Shown: positions 14,101 through 60,300 of the stretch, piece after piece
How the letters are laid out: each line of letters begins with the position of its first letter
Position numbering within the stretch: position 1 is the stretch's first letter
Origin: Amia ocellicauda
Lineage: Eukaryota > Chordata > Actinopteri > Amiiformes > Amiidae
DNA: 64,000 nucleotides
Direction: 5' to 3'
Assembly (NCBI RefSeq): GCF_036373705.1
Contig: NC_089868.1
Span: 13,932,520 to 13,996,519, forward strand
The notes under the pieces: generated by a model
The model's input: the letters and a program-made list of their open reading frames with translations, nothing else
Databases searched by the model: none
What the model was told of the DNA's origin: nothing
Translations under genes and position numbers: made by a program

Positions 14101-16376
14101 CCCTAGACAAGAGTGAAGATAAAGACAACTCACCCCTTCATCCGTGAGCCACACTGGTCTAAGGCTTAGGCATGGTTTGTACACTCAAAGGTGAATGGCT
14201 GAGGTGCACAGCAAAGCGGAAATGGTTGCGATCACCCCGCCTGGCGAGTCGCATTGTTACAGAGTAGGTGTTGCAGCCTACTTTTCCAGTTTTACACGGA
14301 AGCGCTGTGTTGCGGTGGCTGTACAGACATGCACACTTGGGATTACTCACGCCCTGGTCTAGACACACCTTGGCTTTTAGGGATCAAGGGCAAGGATCCA
14401 TTGTTAGACACGTCAGTCGAGACTAGGTCGCTTCCCATTTGGGTATAGAAGTGCCAGCTCCAAAGTAAACAGAAGCATGTGCTGCTGGATGCAGGGATGT
14501 GCACATGTGTCCCACAGCATCAATAAGGTGTGCCGTGCGACATGATTTAGTGAGCTTATCAGGAAAACAAACACGTTTTCAGACTAATTATTCATGTATT
14601 CTTCTTGTGTGTTTTGTAGAGTCGGTCATTTCCTCCTTTTCATACATTTTTCAACATGGGAACCTATCCGTGCATCATACAGTTTAACACTTTGACAGCT
14701 CTTTAATTAAACTCTACTGCAGTACTTCAACATATCAGCAAAAGCAGAATGCATTGCACCAGTCTGTATTGTTTATAATTGTAGTAGATTTAATGAAGAT
14801 GCTGCTAGCAAGAGCATGACACCAGTAATAATGATTAAATATGTATCTCATCTATAAGCTTAGCCAATTACATTTAAATAGTGTGCTGCAGGTATGACTG
14901 TAAGGATTTAATACATGTTTTAAAGTGCACAACATTCCTTAAAACAAAGTGTATATGAAGAAATTGAAAAAAAAAAGTTTTTTGTGCAATGGCATTGAAC
15001 CATAGCAGGGCGATAACTGATATCCATATATCCATATATTGATATTGATTACATGTTTCGTAATCAAAATGTATAATGGTCACCTACATATTCCACGCAG
15101 TCTGATTCACATCATGTTTTGTTCCAGGCGTTGCTAAATGACATTGCGTCACAGTTAGAAAACTGCTTCATCAGTGGATTTAAAAAACTCTTTATGTCTT
15201 CATTATTTGTGCACCCTGTCATTAGACACATTTATAAAACTATGTAGCTTTGTACCACAACTAAGAAAGGAGGGCCTGCCACATAAGATTAATGTATTGG
15301 GTTCTTTATTTAAAAAATTCCACATCTGTATGAAGGGGAATTTACTGTAATATTTTGCTCAAGATGGATAAAGATGAAATAACCCCCTCTGCTGTCCATT
15401 GCGGCAATGCAAAACCTAAAGCATCTCTCTTTTTTTTCTTTTTTCTTTCTCATAGAAAATCACGTCCCCTCTCTATGGAGTACAGGACCGTATTAGGGCC
15501 ACGTAGGGGGGCCTGAGAAAAAAGTCTGAATTTTACATTTTACAGGTATCGCTGTAAAGTTGGTTTGACTTTTGGTATTAATTTGATATTCAACATGAAT
15601 GAAAAGAGCTGTATCTCCCCAACCATGACAACTAGCGTTTTCAAACCAATTTTCACATAAAGAAGACCAAGTGTGCATTGTTTCACAACCTTTGTTTTAA
15701 TTCCAAACTTTAAAAATCACTTAGACTGACATGCGTTATGGCTGTATGTCCCCCAACAGCAGTTAGAGTGTTCAAACCAGCTATAATATTAAACATCCCA
15801 ATTGTGAAATGTTTCACAAAGCCCTCAATTACATGTAAATCGTACAAATAATTTGTGGAAAACAGTGTGCTATACATCATACCACATAGGCCTATATGCA
15901 CAGAGACTGCACGCATAACATGGCTTTACCGGTTGTGAATGGTTTCTCTGTTTTACCCTGTAAACCTGAAGAATAATTACTTTGTTTTCTTTTTAAACAG
16001 ATGTTGTGCCCTTTTCCCGATACATCAATAAATGTACTCTTTTCCAAAACTTAATTAGGTAAAAAGAGGTAAATAAGTGCTGTGTAAGACATTATCTTAG
16101 TTAATTTGTGGAATACACACACACATATATAAATATATATGTATCTATGTATGTATATAGGCTATACATACATTCATATATATTTATGTATTTATGTATA
16201 TGCAAATTATTCTTATGATTCACAATAAATAAATTAATAAATACATGTTGAAATCAATCAATCAATGTTGAAATAATTAATTACATGGACATTTATTTAT
16301 TTATCATGTTTATTTCGTTATTTAGTTAGTTATTTATGTATTTATTATTTTCACTATGTAATAATAATAGTATATA
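14101..16376. other. Intergenic spacer with simple repeats
   Basis: No coding evidence was found. The segment includes a diverged tandem duplication (15,608 onward, listed separately) and a very AT-rich part at about 16,120-16,370 made of TATATGTA- and TTTA-type simple repeats. Short open frames have no recognisable homology. Confidence 0.5.
15608..15835. repeat. Diverged tandem duplication, period about 131 bp
   Basis: Two segments share ordered blocks at a nearly constant offset. GCTGTATCTCCCCAAC at 15,608 matches GCTGTATGTCCCCCAAC at 15,740. TTCAAACCA near 15,640 recurs near 15,770, and GTTTCACAA near 15,680 recurs near 15,811. The spacing is 130-132 bases each time. Identity between blocks is low, so this looks like an old duplication or a remnant of a satellite-like repeat. 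Confidence 0.5.
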
Positions 16377-17570
16377 CAGACAGGTGACAAATTAAAGTAA
16401 AAACCTGAATAAATCAGTGGAGGAACATAATTAATGCAGATGCAGGTGACCAAACAGGTGTAATGCTTGATTTAATTAAGCAATTAACATTGTATAATGT
16501 TCTGTGGCATGTATGAAAATGTTAAGAAGTCCCAGTTGACCTCGATTTTGGATCAAGATGGCAAGAAGAAAGGATCTAAGTGACTTTGAAAGATGGGTCA
16601 TTATTGGGGAACAAATGGCAGAGACTGCTCAAAAGGCTAGTGTTTTAATAGGAACGGTGACTAAAGTTACATCTGCGTTTAGATCTATGGGAAAGACATC
16701 AGTAAATAGGGTTGGAAATTGTGGTTGAAATCACACATTCGATGACAGTGATGCTCGTACATTACTGCGATATACAAGGAAAAACAGAAGAGCAACTCTT
16801 TCCCAGGTGACTGAGAATGTCAATGATCAATGAACGTGATCAGACTGTGTCAGCAAGAACAGTCCGTTGAGAACTACACAGAGAGGGATATTATAGTAGG
16901 GTTGCAGTGCAGAAACCCCTCATTACAAAGACACATGCACATTTGAGAGTTCAGTGGTGTAAAAAAACAAAGATGTGGAATAAAGTGATATGGTCAGATG
17001 AGTGGGCGAGTGCATGTGTAGTGACACCAAGAGAACAGTACAGGCCTGACTGCTTGACCCCTACAGTGAGGGGGTCTGGAGGCTCTGTTATGCTGTGGGG
17101 GGCATTTTCCTGGCAAGGTTTGAGTCCATTTGTCCCCTTAGAGGGAAGGGTCACTGCAAATCATTACAAAGTTATTCTGAGTGATTATCTTTATCCTGTG
17201 GTGACACATTTCTATCCTGATGGGAGTGGTCTCTTCCAGGATGACAATGCCCCCATCCACAGGGCACGAGGCCTCACTGAGTGGTTTAATGAGTAGGAAA
17301 ATGATGTGAATCACATGCTATGGCCTTCATAGTCACCAGATCTCAACCCAATTGAACACCTATGGGAGATTTTGGACCGACGTGTTAGTCAGCATTCTCC
17401 ACCACCATCATCAAAACACCAAATGAGGGAATATCTTTTGGAAGAATGGTGTTCCATCCCTCCAGAGATGCGTAGAGTCTGTGCCAAGAGCATTGAAGCT
17501 CTTCTGGTGGCTCATGGTGATCAACACCATACTGAGACACTTCACGTTTCCTTTAAAATAGGCACTCATG
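16377..17570 (+). mobile_element. Degenerate Tc1/mariner element
   Basis: The left end (CAGACAGGTGACAAATTAAA from 16,377) resembles the terminal inverted repeat of a Tc1-like family. A decayed counterpart (TTTCCTTTAAAATAGGCAC) lies near 17,547-17,565. Between them is a transposase pseudogene in the same orientation. The right boundary is approximate because that terminal repeat is badly eroded. Confidence 0.65.
16559..17545 (+). pseudogene. Tc1-like transposase pseudogene
   Basis: The reading frame starts MARRKDLSDFERW at 16,559 and follows a Tc1 transposase through an N-terminal helix-turn-helix region into the DDE domain. WSDE, FQDDNAPIH and [14 protein letters not shown] are visible. Several in-frame stops interrupt it: in the DNA-binding half (near 16,725 and 16,830-16,870), after the FNE at 17,296, and just before SPDLNP. 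The longest uninterrupted part covers 16,907-17,296. A complete enzyme of this family is about 340 residues. No functional product is expected. Confidence 0.75.
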
Positions 17571-17776
17571 GGCACTCAGTGATGTTGCTTGTCAATATCT
17601 TCCCCAGGAGATATAATTCATAAGCCTTTACATCTCCAAGGATTTCACTAAAAGTAACTATCAAAAGGGCCTGAGCAGCCAATGAGGGATGATATGCTTT
17701 TCAGACAAGTGACCATTAGAAGAGAACTGATTGGTCATTGTTTAGCCTGGAGATTCTCAAGGGTCACTCTCTATGG

Positions 17777-18106
17777 CAGTGGTTCTCAACCCTGGACCTG
17801 GAGGAGCCCCTACCCTGCTGGCTTTTGTTCCAGCAGATCTCTCAATTACCTAATTGAACCCTTAATTGAACTAATAATTTCCTAAATCAGAGCCATTTTG
17901 TTATCTTGAACAATAGGTTTGTTTTAGTTAAATATAGAATTGTATACATAACTTATTAAAGAACCACCTCTTTTATTACACAATTTAAAAAGTAAAATCT
18001 TAGCAGATTGTTGCTTCAATTAAGGTTCTATTAAGTAATTGAGAGCTTGGTTGGAACAAACACCAGCAGGGTAGGGGGTCCCCCAGGACCAGGGTGGGAT
18101 CCCTTG
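17777..18106. mobile_element. hAT-type MITE (330 bp) with 8-bp target duplication
   Basis: The element begins CAGTGGTTCTCAACCCTGG, a Charlie-like hAT end, and finishes in the inverted partner CCAGGGTGGGATCCCTTG. The arms also share CCCTACCCTGCTGG with CCAGCAGGGTAGGGG inverted. It is flanked by identical 8-bp sequences, CTCTATGG, at 17,769-17,776 and 18,107-18,114. There is no coding capacity, so it would need a transposase supplied in trans. Confidence 0.85.
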
Positions 18107-18114
18107 CTCTATGG

Positions 18115-19112
18115 GACTGGGCTACAATTGGAGACTCTGGTTTTTCTGTATTCTATTAAGCTGGAAAGAGAGATGATGTTTTCAAGAGGACTTTGAGTGA
18201 CTTTGAGTGAATGAAATGCCTAATAGCCAGCAAAAACACGAGAGGATCAACATTATGTTGGTCTGACCTGTGTCTCTGCATCTATTTCTTATGATGTGTT
18301 AGAACTGTATCAGTGTCAGGTGACAAAGAGATAGCTTTGTTATAATGTCAGTGCTTTAGAGTTACATAGTTTAATAAAGGCCACTATTATGAAACAGTGT
18401 TGTACTTTGATACAGCTAGACTTCCATTACAAAATTCCTTATACATGTTGTAATTAATACTATTTCACATTATCACAGCACTCTGGGTGGATGTAATCGC
18501 CACACAAATCCCATACCTCATAGTATTGCTTTACTCAGGGAAATGTGAAGAAAACTCTAATTTATCATAATGATAAAAAGAACATCCATGGCTCTTCTAT
18601 GTGGTTGTATAAAATATGTATTTACTTGCATGGAACATTTCTATTAAAGCAAAAACATAACATAACCCACAAACAAATAAATAGCAATGACTGTCAGTGC
18701 AACTGGAGAAAATATCAGCTATTACATTGACGCAGAGGTTGGTTAGCAAAATTCATGAACAGGGTAATAATATGAAAAATACATAATAATAGCAGTGTTT
18801 TCCTTTTTTCCTTGGGTACGTCATAGTGTGCAATGTACATATTTTTAATATCAGTTTCACATAGTCCCAATCCCATTGATACTGACAAGAGCTGCACCAG
18901 AACTATCCTTGTTACTGAATTTAACTGAGCTTTTGAATGGAGAAATTGAACATATCAGTTGTGAGAACATTTCAGAATCAAGACCAAATGGCTTTTTATA
19001 TGATGTAACGGTTTGAAACAGACAATGCCTAGTCCTAGAATCTCCAAATACATTTCATTCAGCAGGTAATCGGAACAGCAGTGATAATTAATTAGTCACC
19101 TACTAATTATTG
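18115..19112. other. Intergenic stretch without recognised features
   Basis: AT-rich sequence between two hAT MITEs. Open frames are short and have no recognisable similarity. Confidence 0.5.
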
Positions 19113-19120
19113 TTCTAGAT

Positions 19121-19301
19121 CAGGGGTTTTCAAACCAGTCCTGGAGTACCCCATGCTCTGCTAGTTTTTGTTCCAACTTAGGTCTTAATTACGTAATTGA
19201 ATGGTATATTGCTTTGTTAGGTCAATTAAGCAATTAAGACCTTAGTTGGAACAAAAACCAGCTAGGCACGGGGTACTCCAGGACCGGTTTGAAACCCCCT
19301 G
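19121..19301. mobile_element. Palindromic hAT-type MITE (181 bp) with 8-bp target duplication
   Basis: Ends are CAGGGGTTTTCAAACC and its inverted partner GGTTTGAAACCCCCTG. Identical 8-bp direct repeats TTCTAGAT flank it at 19,113-19,120 and 19,302-19,309. The inverted arms cover almost the whole element, giving a long foldback. It belongs to the same family as the copy at 51,719-51,905. Confidence 0.9.
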
Positions 19302-19477
19302 TTCTAGATAATTAAATACAAGATGTGGCTACTTATATATAGGATAATGTTGCACAATACGATCAATTATTATTATTATGTTATATTAAATGAAAACGTG
19401 TGGGAATAAAATGCTTACTGTATCTCCTATACACTTGTGTAAATTCTAAATTTGTGAAATGTATTATGCCTGAAATG

Positions 19478-19548
19478 CACTTTGTATTGCTCTGATATTT
19501 GCGCGTCTGCTAAGAAATAATTAATAATAAATAATAATAATAAAACAT
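19478..19548 (+). repeat. Dispersed SINE-tail-like fragment with (ATA)n tail
   Basis: The motif GCGCGTCTGCTAAGAAATAA followed by an (ATA)n run resembles the widespread fish repeat tail that in the other orientation reads TTAGCAGACGC...TTATCCA. Two more fragments of this type occur at about 22,660 and 58,165. Family assignment is from memory of the motif. Confidence 0.45.
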
Positions 19549-19599
19549 CACTATCCCAATCTCAAATCCTCATTAACACGTGTTGTAATTACTCCTCCA

Positions 19600-19769
19600 G
19601 CGCGATGGGGGCGCAGTCACGGGAGTTTCGACTGCGGCGCTTCAGTGCTGTCGCGACCGTATTTACCGGACATGCGCACTACGCTCTTTCTTTTCCCAGT
19701 GCAGCGGAGTCTAACCCCCAGTCTTTAGACTCCAGTCTCCCGGCTAACGGAGGTCGAAAAGACTGAAAA
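19600..19769 (+). promoter_or_regulatory. rpl5: rpl5 promoter and 5' UTR with TOP tract
   Basis: A GC-rich, CpG-containing segment precedes the rpl5 start codon. It has an NRF1-like CATGCGCA at 19,671, a TATTTA box at 19,660-19,665, and a polypyrimidine run CTCTTTCTTTTCCC at 19,684-19,697. The run lies about 24 bases after the A/T box, the usual arrangement of vertebrate ribosomal-protein promoters. The pyrimidine tract is the expected transcription start and would act as a 5' TOP element that links translation to mTOR/LARP1 signalling. The exact start site is inferred. Confidence 0.75.
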
Positions 19770-23625
<3,856 letters not shown>

Positions 23626-23670
23626 AGTGGTAGCCTCTGTTACTACCGATGGAAAAACATGCTTTGTTCT

Positions 23671-23676
23671 AATAAA
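23671..23676 (+). terminator. rpl5: rpl5 polyadenylation signal AATAAA
   Basis: A canonical AATAAA lies 46 bases after the stop codon, in keeping with the very short 3' UTRs of ribosomal-protein mRNAs. A TGTGTG run (about 23,695) forms a plausible downstream GU-rich element, so cleavage is expected near 23,690. Confidence 0.85.
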
Positions 23677-23699
23677 TTTATCGGAAAAGAAAGCTGTGT

Positions 23700-24700
23700 G
23701 TGGTCCAGTAATGGCACTGTGCTCATTAAATTTGTACTGCCAAAGCACCAGGGTCCGGGTGCAGTTTTTCTTTATTTTGCTTCAGGCAATCTTTGACTTC
23801 ATTCAGGAGGTTCTGCCAACGGTGGTTCTTGGGAAATGCACAGTTTTTCTGCTCTGGGGATATAAAGCAATGCCAGCTGCATCTGTTACAGCTAGATGGT
23901 GCTCTTGTGCCAGTTTGTGGTATGAAATGGGTAAACTGCTGCAATATGATATGACTGTGCTGGTGTGATACTGGATTTAAACCTAGAACCCTGCTGGAAT
24001 TCATTGCTAAATGGGAGACTAGAGTATCATCTTTAATATGCAGCTTCTAATAATCCCTCAGTTGGGGGTATCAGATTGATCCCAGGGGTCCACAGTGTTC
24101 ACAGTGGTGTGGTTTCTTGGGCATGTGTGATGTGGAGAATAACTCGATAGTTAAAGTGGAACTCCACAAAATCTATATATTCTCTAAGTAGAAACATTGT
24201 GTGGAGTGAGTTTTTCATGTCTAGCTCATTCTATGTACCACCACCTGCTTTCTCCAAAGGGGTCTCCATGTAGTCTACACAGCAGTCCGTTGAATAAAAT
24301 AGTGACGATTCTGGGTGGTGAAATAAACTTGTGACTACAGACTGATGGATCTTTTGGAAAATAAATAGGGTGATGAGGCAATTGAATGTCCATGAATCTT
24401 TTTAAATAGTTTTTGTGACTTTCTCGAGTCCAGTGTTGGCACCCCTGTGACATCACAGCATATTTTTGATTTCTGATTTGTGGTACATAATGAGCTGGAC
24501 ATGAAATAGAGTAAGTTTTTACTTATAGAAAATATGGATTTTCAGTGGAGTTCACCTTTCAGGAGCAGTTTCCTGCCACAATATAAATGCAGACAGGGCT
24601 GTACATGTGAAGTGGATTGCACCTAGCCTGCTCCTTCCCAATTTAAAGAAACAATTGATATGGTATGTGTTTACATTCCCAAATGAGTGTGAATGAAGAA
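23700..24700. other. Convergent spacer between rpl5 and dipk1a
   Basis: No coding exon is recognisable. The rpl5 transcript should end near 23,690 from the left. The minus-strand 3' end of dipk1a should fall near 24,700 if the signal there is used. The sequence between is unremarkable. Confidence 0.5.
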
Positions 24701-24705
24701 ACCCC

Positions 24706-24711
24706 TTTATT
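24706..24711 (-). terminator. dipk1a: Candidate dipk1a polyadenylation signal
   Basis: TTTATT on the plus strand is AATAAA on the minus strand, about 790 bases beyond the dipk1a stop codon. It is the first canonical signal I noticed downstream. Other variant signals could be used, so this is tentative. Confidence 0.35.
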
Positions 24712-25502
24712 ACAAACTTGAATTCTGTACCCAAGAAATTGGCATTTAATTGTCAGATGAAGCAGTGGTTCAGAATTCACATGGGTCTACTTTGGTAAAT
24801 TGGATGATAGTTACACACGGTACACAGTATTGTAGATGATCGACAAAAGAAAGAAAACACTTGAGTTTGTACCTTCTTTAATGTGCAAAATCATCATGCT
24901 ATTTTTTTTTTTAATAAACATTTTCTGGATGTAGCAATTCATTCTGGAACAGCAGCAATGGCCTTCACCATGTAATGTACTTGATAGTGGTTCCTTGATT
25001 AGAAATCTTAACATTACATTTATGACATACTTGCATTAACATGAAGATTAACAAATGAATGAGGCAACAGCAGCACCAAAATGCTGTAATTAATTAATGA
25101 ACTTCCTTCAGAAGTGGTAAACATCCTACTGTGGTTGTAGTGGATTTAAGAAAATCTCTCGACTTGCCAATACTTTGTCCAAGGCACCCCCTTCTCCCCT
25201 CCTGAAAGGATACAGTCCCTTTGCAATCTCGCTGCTATATGGCACGATTTATGAACTAAAGTAAATTACTATTAAAATAGTTTAAAAAGTACAGTACCAA
25301 ATTTTACATGTACACGGTACACAAACAAAACAAAAAAAGGCTCACTTGTGACTTTTCCCACTTGGTACCACAACATTCTTCAGTTATATCACTTCACTAC
25401 AATCTCCCTTAATTCCTGAAAGGCTCAGAGAAAAAAAATGAAAGAAAGAAAAAAAGAAAGGAGAGGGGAATGGCTGACAAAATGGCAGCCTAGCAGTTTT
25501 CA

Positions 25503-55683
<30,181 letters not shown>

Positions 55684-56050
55684 GGCAAGAACAGCACATC
55701 TCACCACACCAACCTGCGGAAAGGAGACTCCGGATTAGTATCACGGCAAGCGGTTAGTTTCCCACGTCTTCGCTACGCCTCCCGCAGTGAACCCAAGCAC
55801 TGCCGTATTATCAAGTGCTGTGTGTGTTACCCAGTCATGCTTGATCCCCCGTTGGACAAGGTCTGTGTAAAAAATGCCTCCGGTGTGGCAAAAAAAAAAC
55901 ACCCCCTCCTCCGTGCCTGCTTCTCAGCACTGCAGCTGTGCCGAGCAGCCCACCGCTGCATACTTCAGTCTTGTGCGCCGAATAAAGGGGCAGAGACGTC
56001 GGATTTGGCCGACACAATATGGCTCGGTGTCAGAATTGTGCTTAAAGGGG
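55684..56050 (-). promoter_or_regulatory. dipk1a: dipk1a 5' UTR and promoter region
   Basis: Sequence upstream of the start codon on the minus strand is richer in G+C and CpG than the flanking intron. No TATA box or single start site stands out. An in-frame upstream ATG at 55,707 lies in this segment. The boundaries are estimates. Confidence 0.45.
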
Positions 56051-56980
56051 AAGAAGGGGGTTCTCGCCACTGCGTTGTACAGTTAGAGTCACGTCTCAGG
56101 GCAGCTTTTCAACTTATTGTTGCATAAAACAAAACAGCCCAGCACCTGGAAATATACATTATTCACCAGTACTGTCCATAAGTGATGGTATTAAACCATT
56201 GTAAGTCACCCTGCTCAAAATGACACACACACACACACACACACATATTTGATAATAACAGTACAGATCTGATGCTGCTGCTTGTTGAACCCACATGTGT
56301 TTGTGCAGCACTTGCATATTTTTTTGTAATGCGATCATTTCACTGCATGTGTTCCTGTGGCATACCTGATCTGTAACAATTCAGTGACACGTGTTATTAA
56401 CATTTGTTGTATGTGTTATTGATTGTACTTATTTTCCAGACCCAACCGCAGAAGCTGTGCAGCCTGGGTTCTCAAGGGCTGCATCCTAGGTTTAAAATAA
56501 TTACAATTACAATTCTGACTAGTGCATGCAATATATAGTTTCCTCCTGGAAGATAAAACCAAGTTGAACAAGGGGGGCAGAAGTGATCTGATCTTATTAA
56601 AAGCATTATTCTAGGAATTTGACTTTGATTACTGAATATGAGATGCAGAATAATCGTCCACAGCGCCCACGGGTGGTGAAGATGGGGAATATTTACAGCC
56701 ATGTTATTGAAGCAAAAAGTAATTTAGCCTAGACTAAATGCGAATGCGAATCACACTATACAAGTTGTACAAATGAAAGTACTTTGCTACAGGCAGTGAT
56801 TTTACATTCATCAAAATAATAATGGATAGTGGTTGCTTTGCACTCAACGCAGGGAGTTTGCATAACGAATGGCAGTCAGTATAGGATTAGTTAAAAGCAC
56901 ACAGCTGAATTGTGTGGTTGCATAAAAAAAAAAAAAAAAAGTACCCAAGTGTTACTCAAAGTGTCCGGGATGTCTTTATC
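56051..56980. other. Spacer between divergent dipk1a and mtf2
   Basis: AT-rich sequence with the (CA)n tract and an A homopolymer near 56,925. No coding signal was recognised. Confidence 0.5.
56223..56246. repeat. (CA)n microsatellite
   Basis: About 12 CA units sit in the spacer between the divergent dipk1a and mtf2 promoters. Confidence 0.95.
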
Positions 56981-56984
56981 ATCT

Positions 56985-57331
56985 AGACGCATCCACTTGC
57001 GCACATGTGCATTTGTTTGCGACTGCAGAAGAGAGAAGGTTCTACTTTACGGAAGCCGAGGAGTGCGAAATGTCCAAAGTCCAGACGCGGCGAAGAATGT
57101 CCCAGAATGCAACGGACTCGCAGCGGGAAACCAAAATGGCGAATGTATTGGGGGAGAGCGACCCGTTTGTAATTTTCTAACACATTTTGGCCGAGCTCAA
57201 ATATCCTAACGGGACGGGACTGCGGGTCAACGGCAGTAGAAGAAAACGATTTGGGAGGGAGAGGACAAAGGATCTCGGTGCAGGCCGACTATTTTGCTAT
57301 ATGAGGCGATTTGACCGGCTGAAGTGACCGA
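56985..57331 (+). promoter_or_regulatory. mtf2: mtf2 promoter and 5' UTR
   Basis: A CpG-rich block precedes the first coding exon. It contains CCCAGAATGCA at 57,101 (ZNF143/STAF-type core) and CCAAAATGGCGAA at 57,131 (close to the YY1 site, usually found just downstream of the start of TATA-less promoters). These motifs fit a CpG-island promoter with transcription starting near 57,100-57,150. The start site is inferred. Confidence 0.6.
57301..57327 (+). other. Short upstream ORF in mtf2 leader
   Basis: ATG at 57,301 opens eight codons (MRRFDRLK) and stops at 57,327, four bases before the main ATG at 57,332. If the leader starts upstream of it, as the promoter motifs suggest, it could damp translation of the main frame. 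Its own start context is weak (T at -3). Confidence 0.5.
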
Positions 57332-60300
57332 ATGAGGTGAAATTGGTATCCTGTTTTGTCGGGAGTGGGGGGGTTTGTTGGGTGGCTTTTATCACTTGAC
57401 GTTACTGCCGGATAAATATATGTACTTTTCACGTCATGCTTGCGCTTGAGCTGTTTTGTTCGTGGTATATATTTCACGAATGAACCCGCTTTTTTAAAAC
57501 ACGGGCGATGTGTTGTGGTTTAAGTTTACTGGGTCGCATTTCATTGTTCGTTTACATGACAAAAGGTTTCTGTTCTGCAGGGGAGAAGGGAACACGCCTT
57601 ATCAGTACCTGTGTAAACTACACCCAGGAGCCTGTACACATTATAATGCAATGCTACACGTGTTAACATCAGTTTGTCATTGTAAAATTAACTCTTAATA
57701 TTGTTTGATAGATAAACCATGAAGCCTGAATATGTTATAAACAAAATGCCGTTCGAACTTGTAACTTAATCGCGAAATAAATGAGAATATTTAACCCCCA
57801 GAAATAAGCCAATACCGTTTTATACTGGTGAATCAAAGGGATATACTCTTGAATCTGTACAGCCAGCATTACAATCTATCCAACTTTGCACACAATTGCA
57901 AACTTGAAACGGTGCAATTGAGCATAAGTGTAACAGTAAAGGGAGTCAAAATAAAAACGGGAGGATCGTATTGATTTTAATATACATCTGACTTAGAAAT
58001 GATAGTCTACCCCCCCTTCGTTTTATAAGCCAACATGGTCTTGTTTCAGGATTTCCTGGAGGAATGGGGGGAGGGATTCATTATTTGTGTTGATCATAGA
58101 GGCATGTTTTTAATATGTAATCGTTAATATTCTATCCTCTATAATCAGGGTATGTAAATATTAGCATTTATTTCTTGGCAGACGCCCTTATCCAAATTAC
58201 ACAAGCATTTAGTTCAAGATGTGCATAAAATAATGAGGATTGGTACCATTCATATACACTGAATCCTGTGACCAATGACCATGCTCAATGATGCTCACAC
58301 AGTAGAGAAAATAAATCTGAGCAAGCTATAAAATAATAAATAAAAATAATGTTTTGAATAAAATGTAGCAAACCAACTTTCTGATTTGACTCCTGTGGCT
58401 TAGCATACAATAACATAGAATGTGTGTGTGTATATATGTACACACACGTATGCGCATATACTCTTGTTGAAGTAGAAAAGTTATTTTGTCCTTGTGTGAT
58501 ATTTTAACTCACCTACCCCCCACCACATTTTTTAACAGAGACACAACGGGAGCAGAGAATTTTTCTGTCCACAAAAAACCACATTCCAGCAGGAACCATA
58601 AGACACCTGTGTCCTTGGCCAAGCTGTCATTCAAGGATGGACACAGAACGAGAAAGCTTGCGAGCAAATTTGAAGAGGGCCAGGATGTCCTAGCCAGATG
58701 GTCAGATGGCTTGTTTTATCTGGGAACTATCACAAAGGTAAGATTCTTGAATAGTCACTCATTGGTACGAGTTCTTAATCATACGTTACTCAATACCTAT
58801 ATTTTTTAATCCTGTCCAAATTAGCTGTTAGCTGCTCAGTATAGATCTGCCATGATCATGCTTTTTAAGATCTTAACCCTCATTTTGGAATCCAATTAAA
58901 AGTAAAACCTAAGTTTTATTTTTGCTCCATTGCATGATATCAATATTTATTTTTCAGATAAACAAACACAAACATAGCTGCTTTGTTGTCTTTGAAGACC
59001 GTTCGAAATCCTGGGTTCTCTGGAAGGACATACAAACTGGCAAGTGTATTTTATTCTTTTTTTGCTGAATGCATGTGATGTCTACTTTTGTAGCAAATCC
59101 ATCTTGTGTTATTGACTGACAACCTCATTCTCCTTAATTTTTTCATTGCTGTTCAGTTATCTTGCCACAGAAAATGAATGTGGTTGTATTTTTAAATGGA
59201 GAGATCAGCATAGAGACATTGTTAGGAATTTTTTGTATCACTGTAATACAGACTCAGGTTGGCATGTTCCCTGTGTATCCTTCAAGCTTCACAATTTTAT
59301 GATTATGGCAAAATATTTGCAGATTGTATTTTTGTCAATAATTTATAACCCATGCATATTTAATTCTTAGTTTGGTAGGTATGTTTGTAATTTAATGTTT
59401 CCCCCACCTTTGATATACAGTGAATCAGAATAATTTGTCAGTAGCAAGTTGAGTTCTTCCTCAATGTTTGCGCTCTTCTCTATTGAGATATCAAATCTAT
59501 ATTGTTTATATCAAATATGTTTTCTTAATTCATACACTATAAACACAGTATTAACATTGGACATATGTATTTAATCCTTGAAGACTTTTCCTCTTTACTA
59601 TTTTTTTCCCTCCTAAAAAAATACATGGGTAATGAATATTCTTTTGGAGAAGTGAATTACATATTACACTTGACTTGGCCTGATCATGGTAGGTTATTCT
59701 GTGGCTAATCTGTATAAGACCTATACACTTTCACTTTCTTAAGTATCGCTTTATACCTCTCTTCTCTCCACAGATAATTCCCAAGGAAGATCTACCTTCA
59801 GAACCTCAATTTTTAAGTTTTAATTTCAGTCTTTTCTATTTTGGGATACATTTTCTTTTGATGCCTTTCCCTCTCTTTATTTCCATATTTTCAGTTTTCT
59901 GTTCTATTTAGCTCAAGTTATGTTTAATTTGTCTCTAAGCAGTTGACAGACTGCAAGGCATCCGGTGACGTGATTAGGGAAGGTATTTTGAAGTCTGTGT
60001 CAGTGTTCATGTACGTAATCTGTATATTTACTTTGCCTGTGTGTGGTATAAACACCGTTAGATGTCCTTTGTGCATTGTAAAGCCAGTCTTGCTTCAGAA
60101 GCACTGGTGAAACTACATTGGGGTGAACTCAGTTTTGTAGGCAAGGTTTATTTTATGACATCCAACTAATTTACTCCGAAAATCTCCTTTGTGCACGAGC
60201 AAATGCGTTTTATCAGACTAAATCTTCTGAGAAACTGCTTTGCTCCTCTCTGTAAACTATAAAATCAAGAACGTAAACTACAATCCAGAAACTATTTTGA

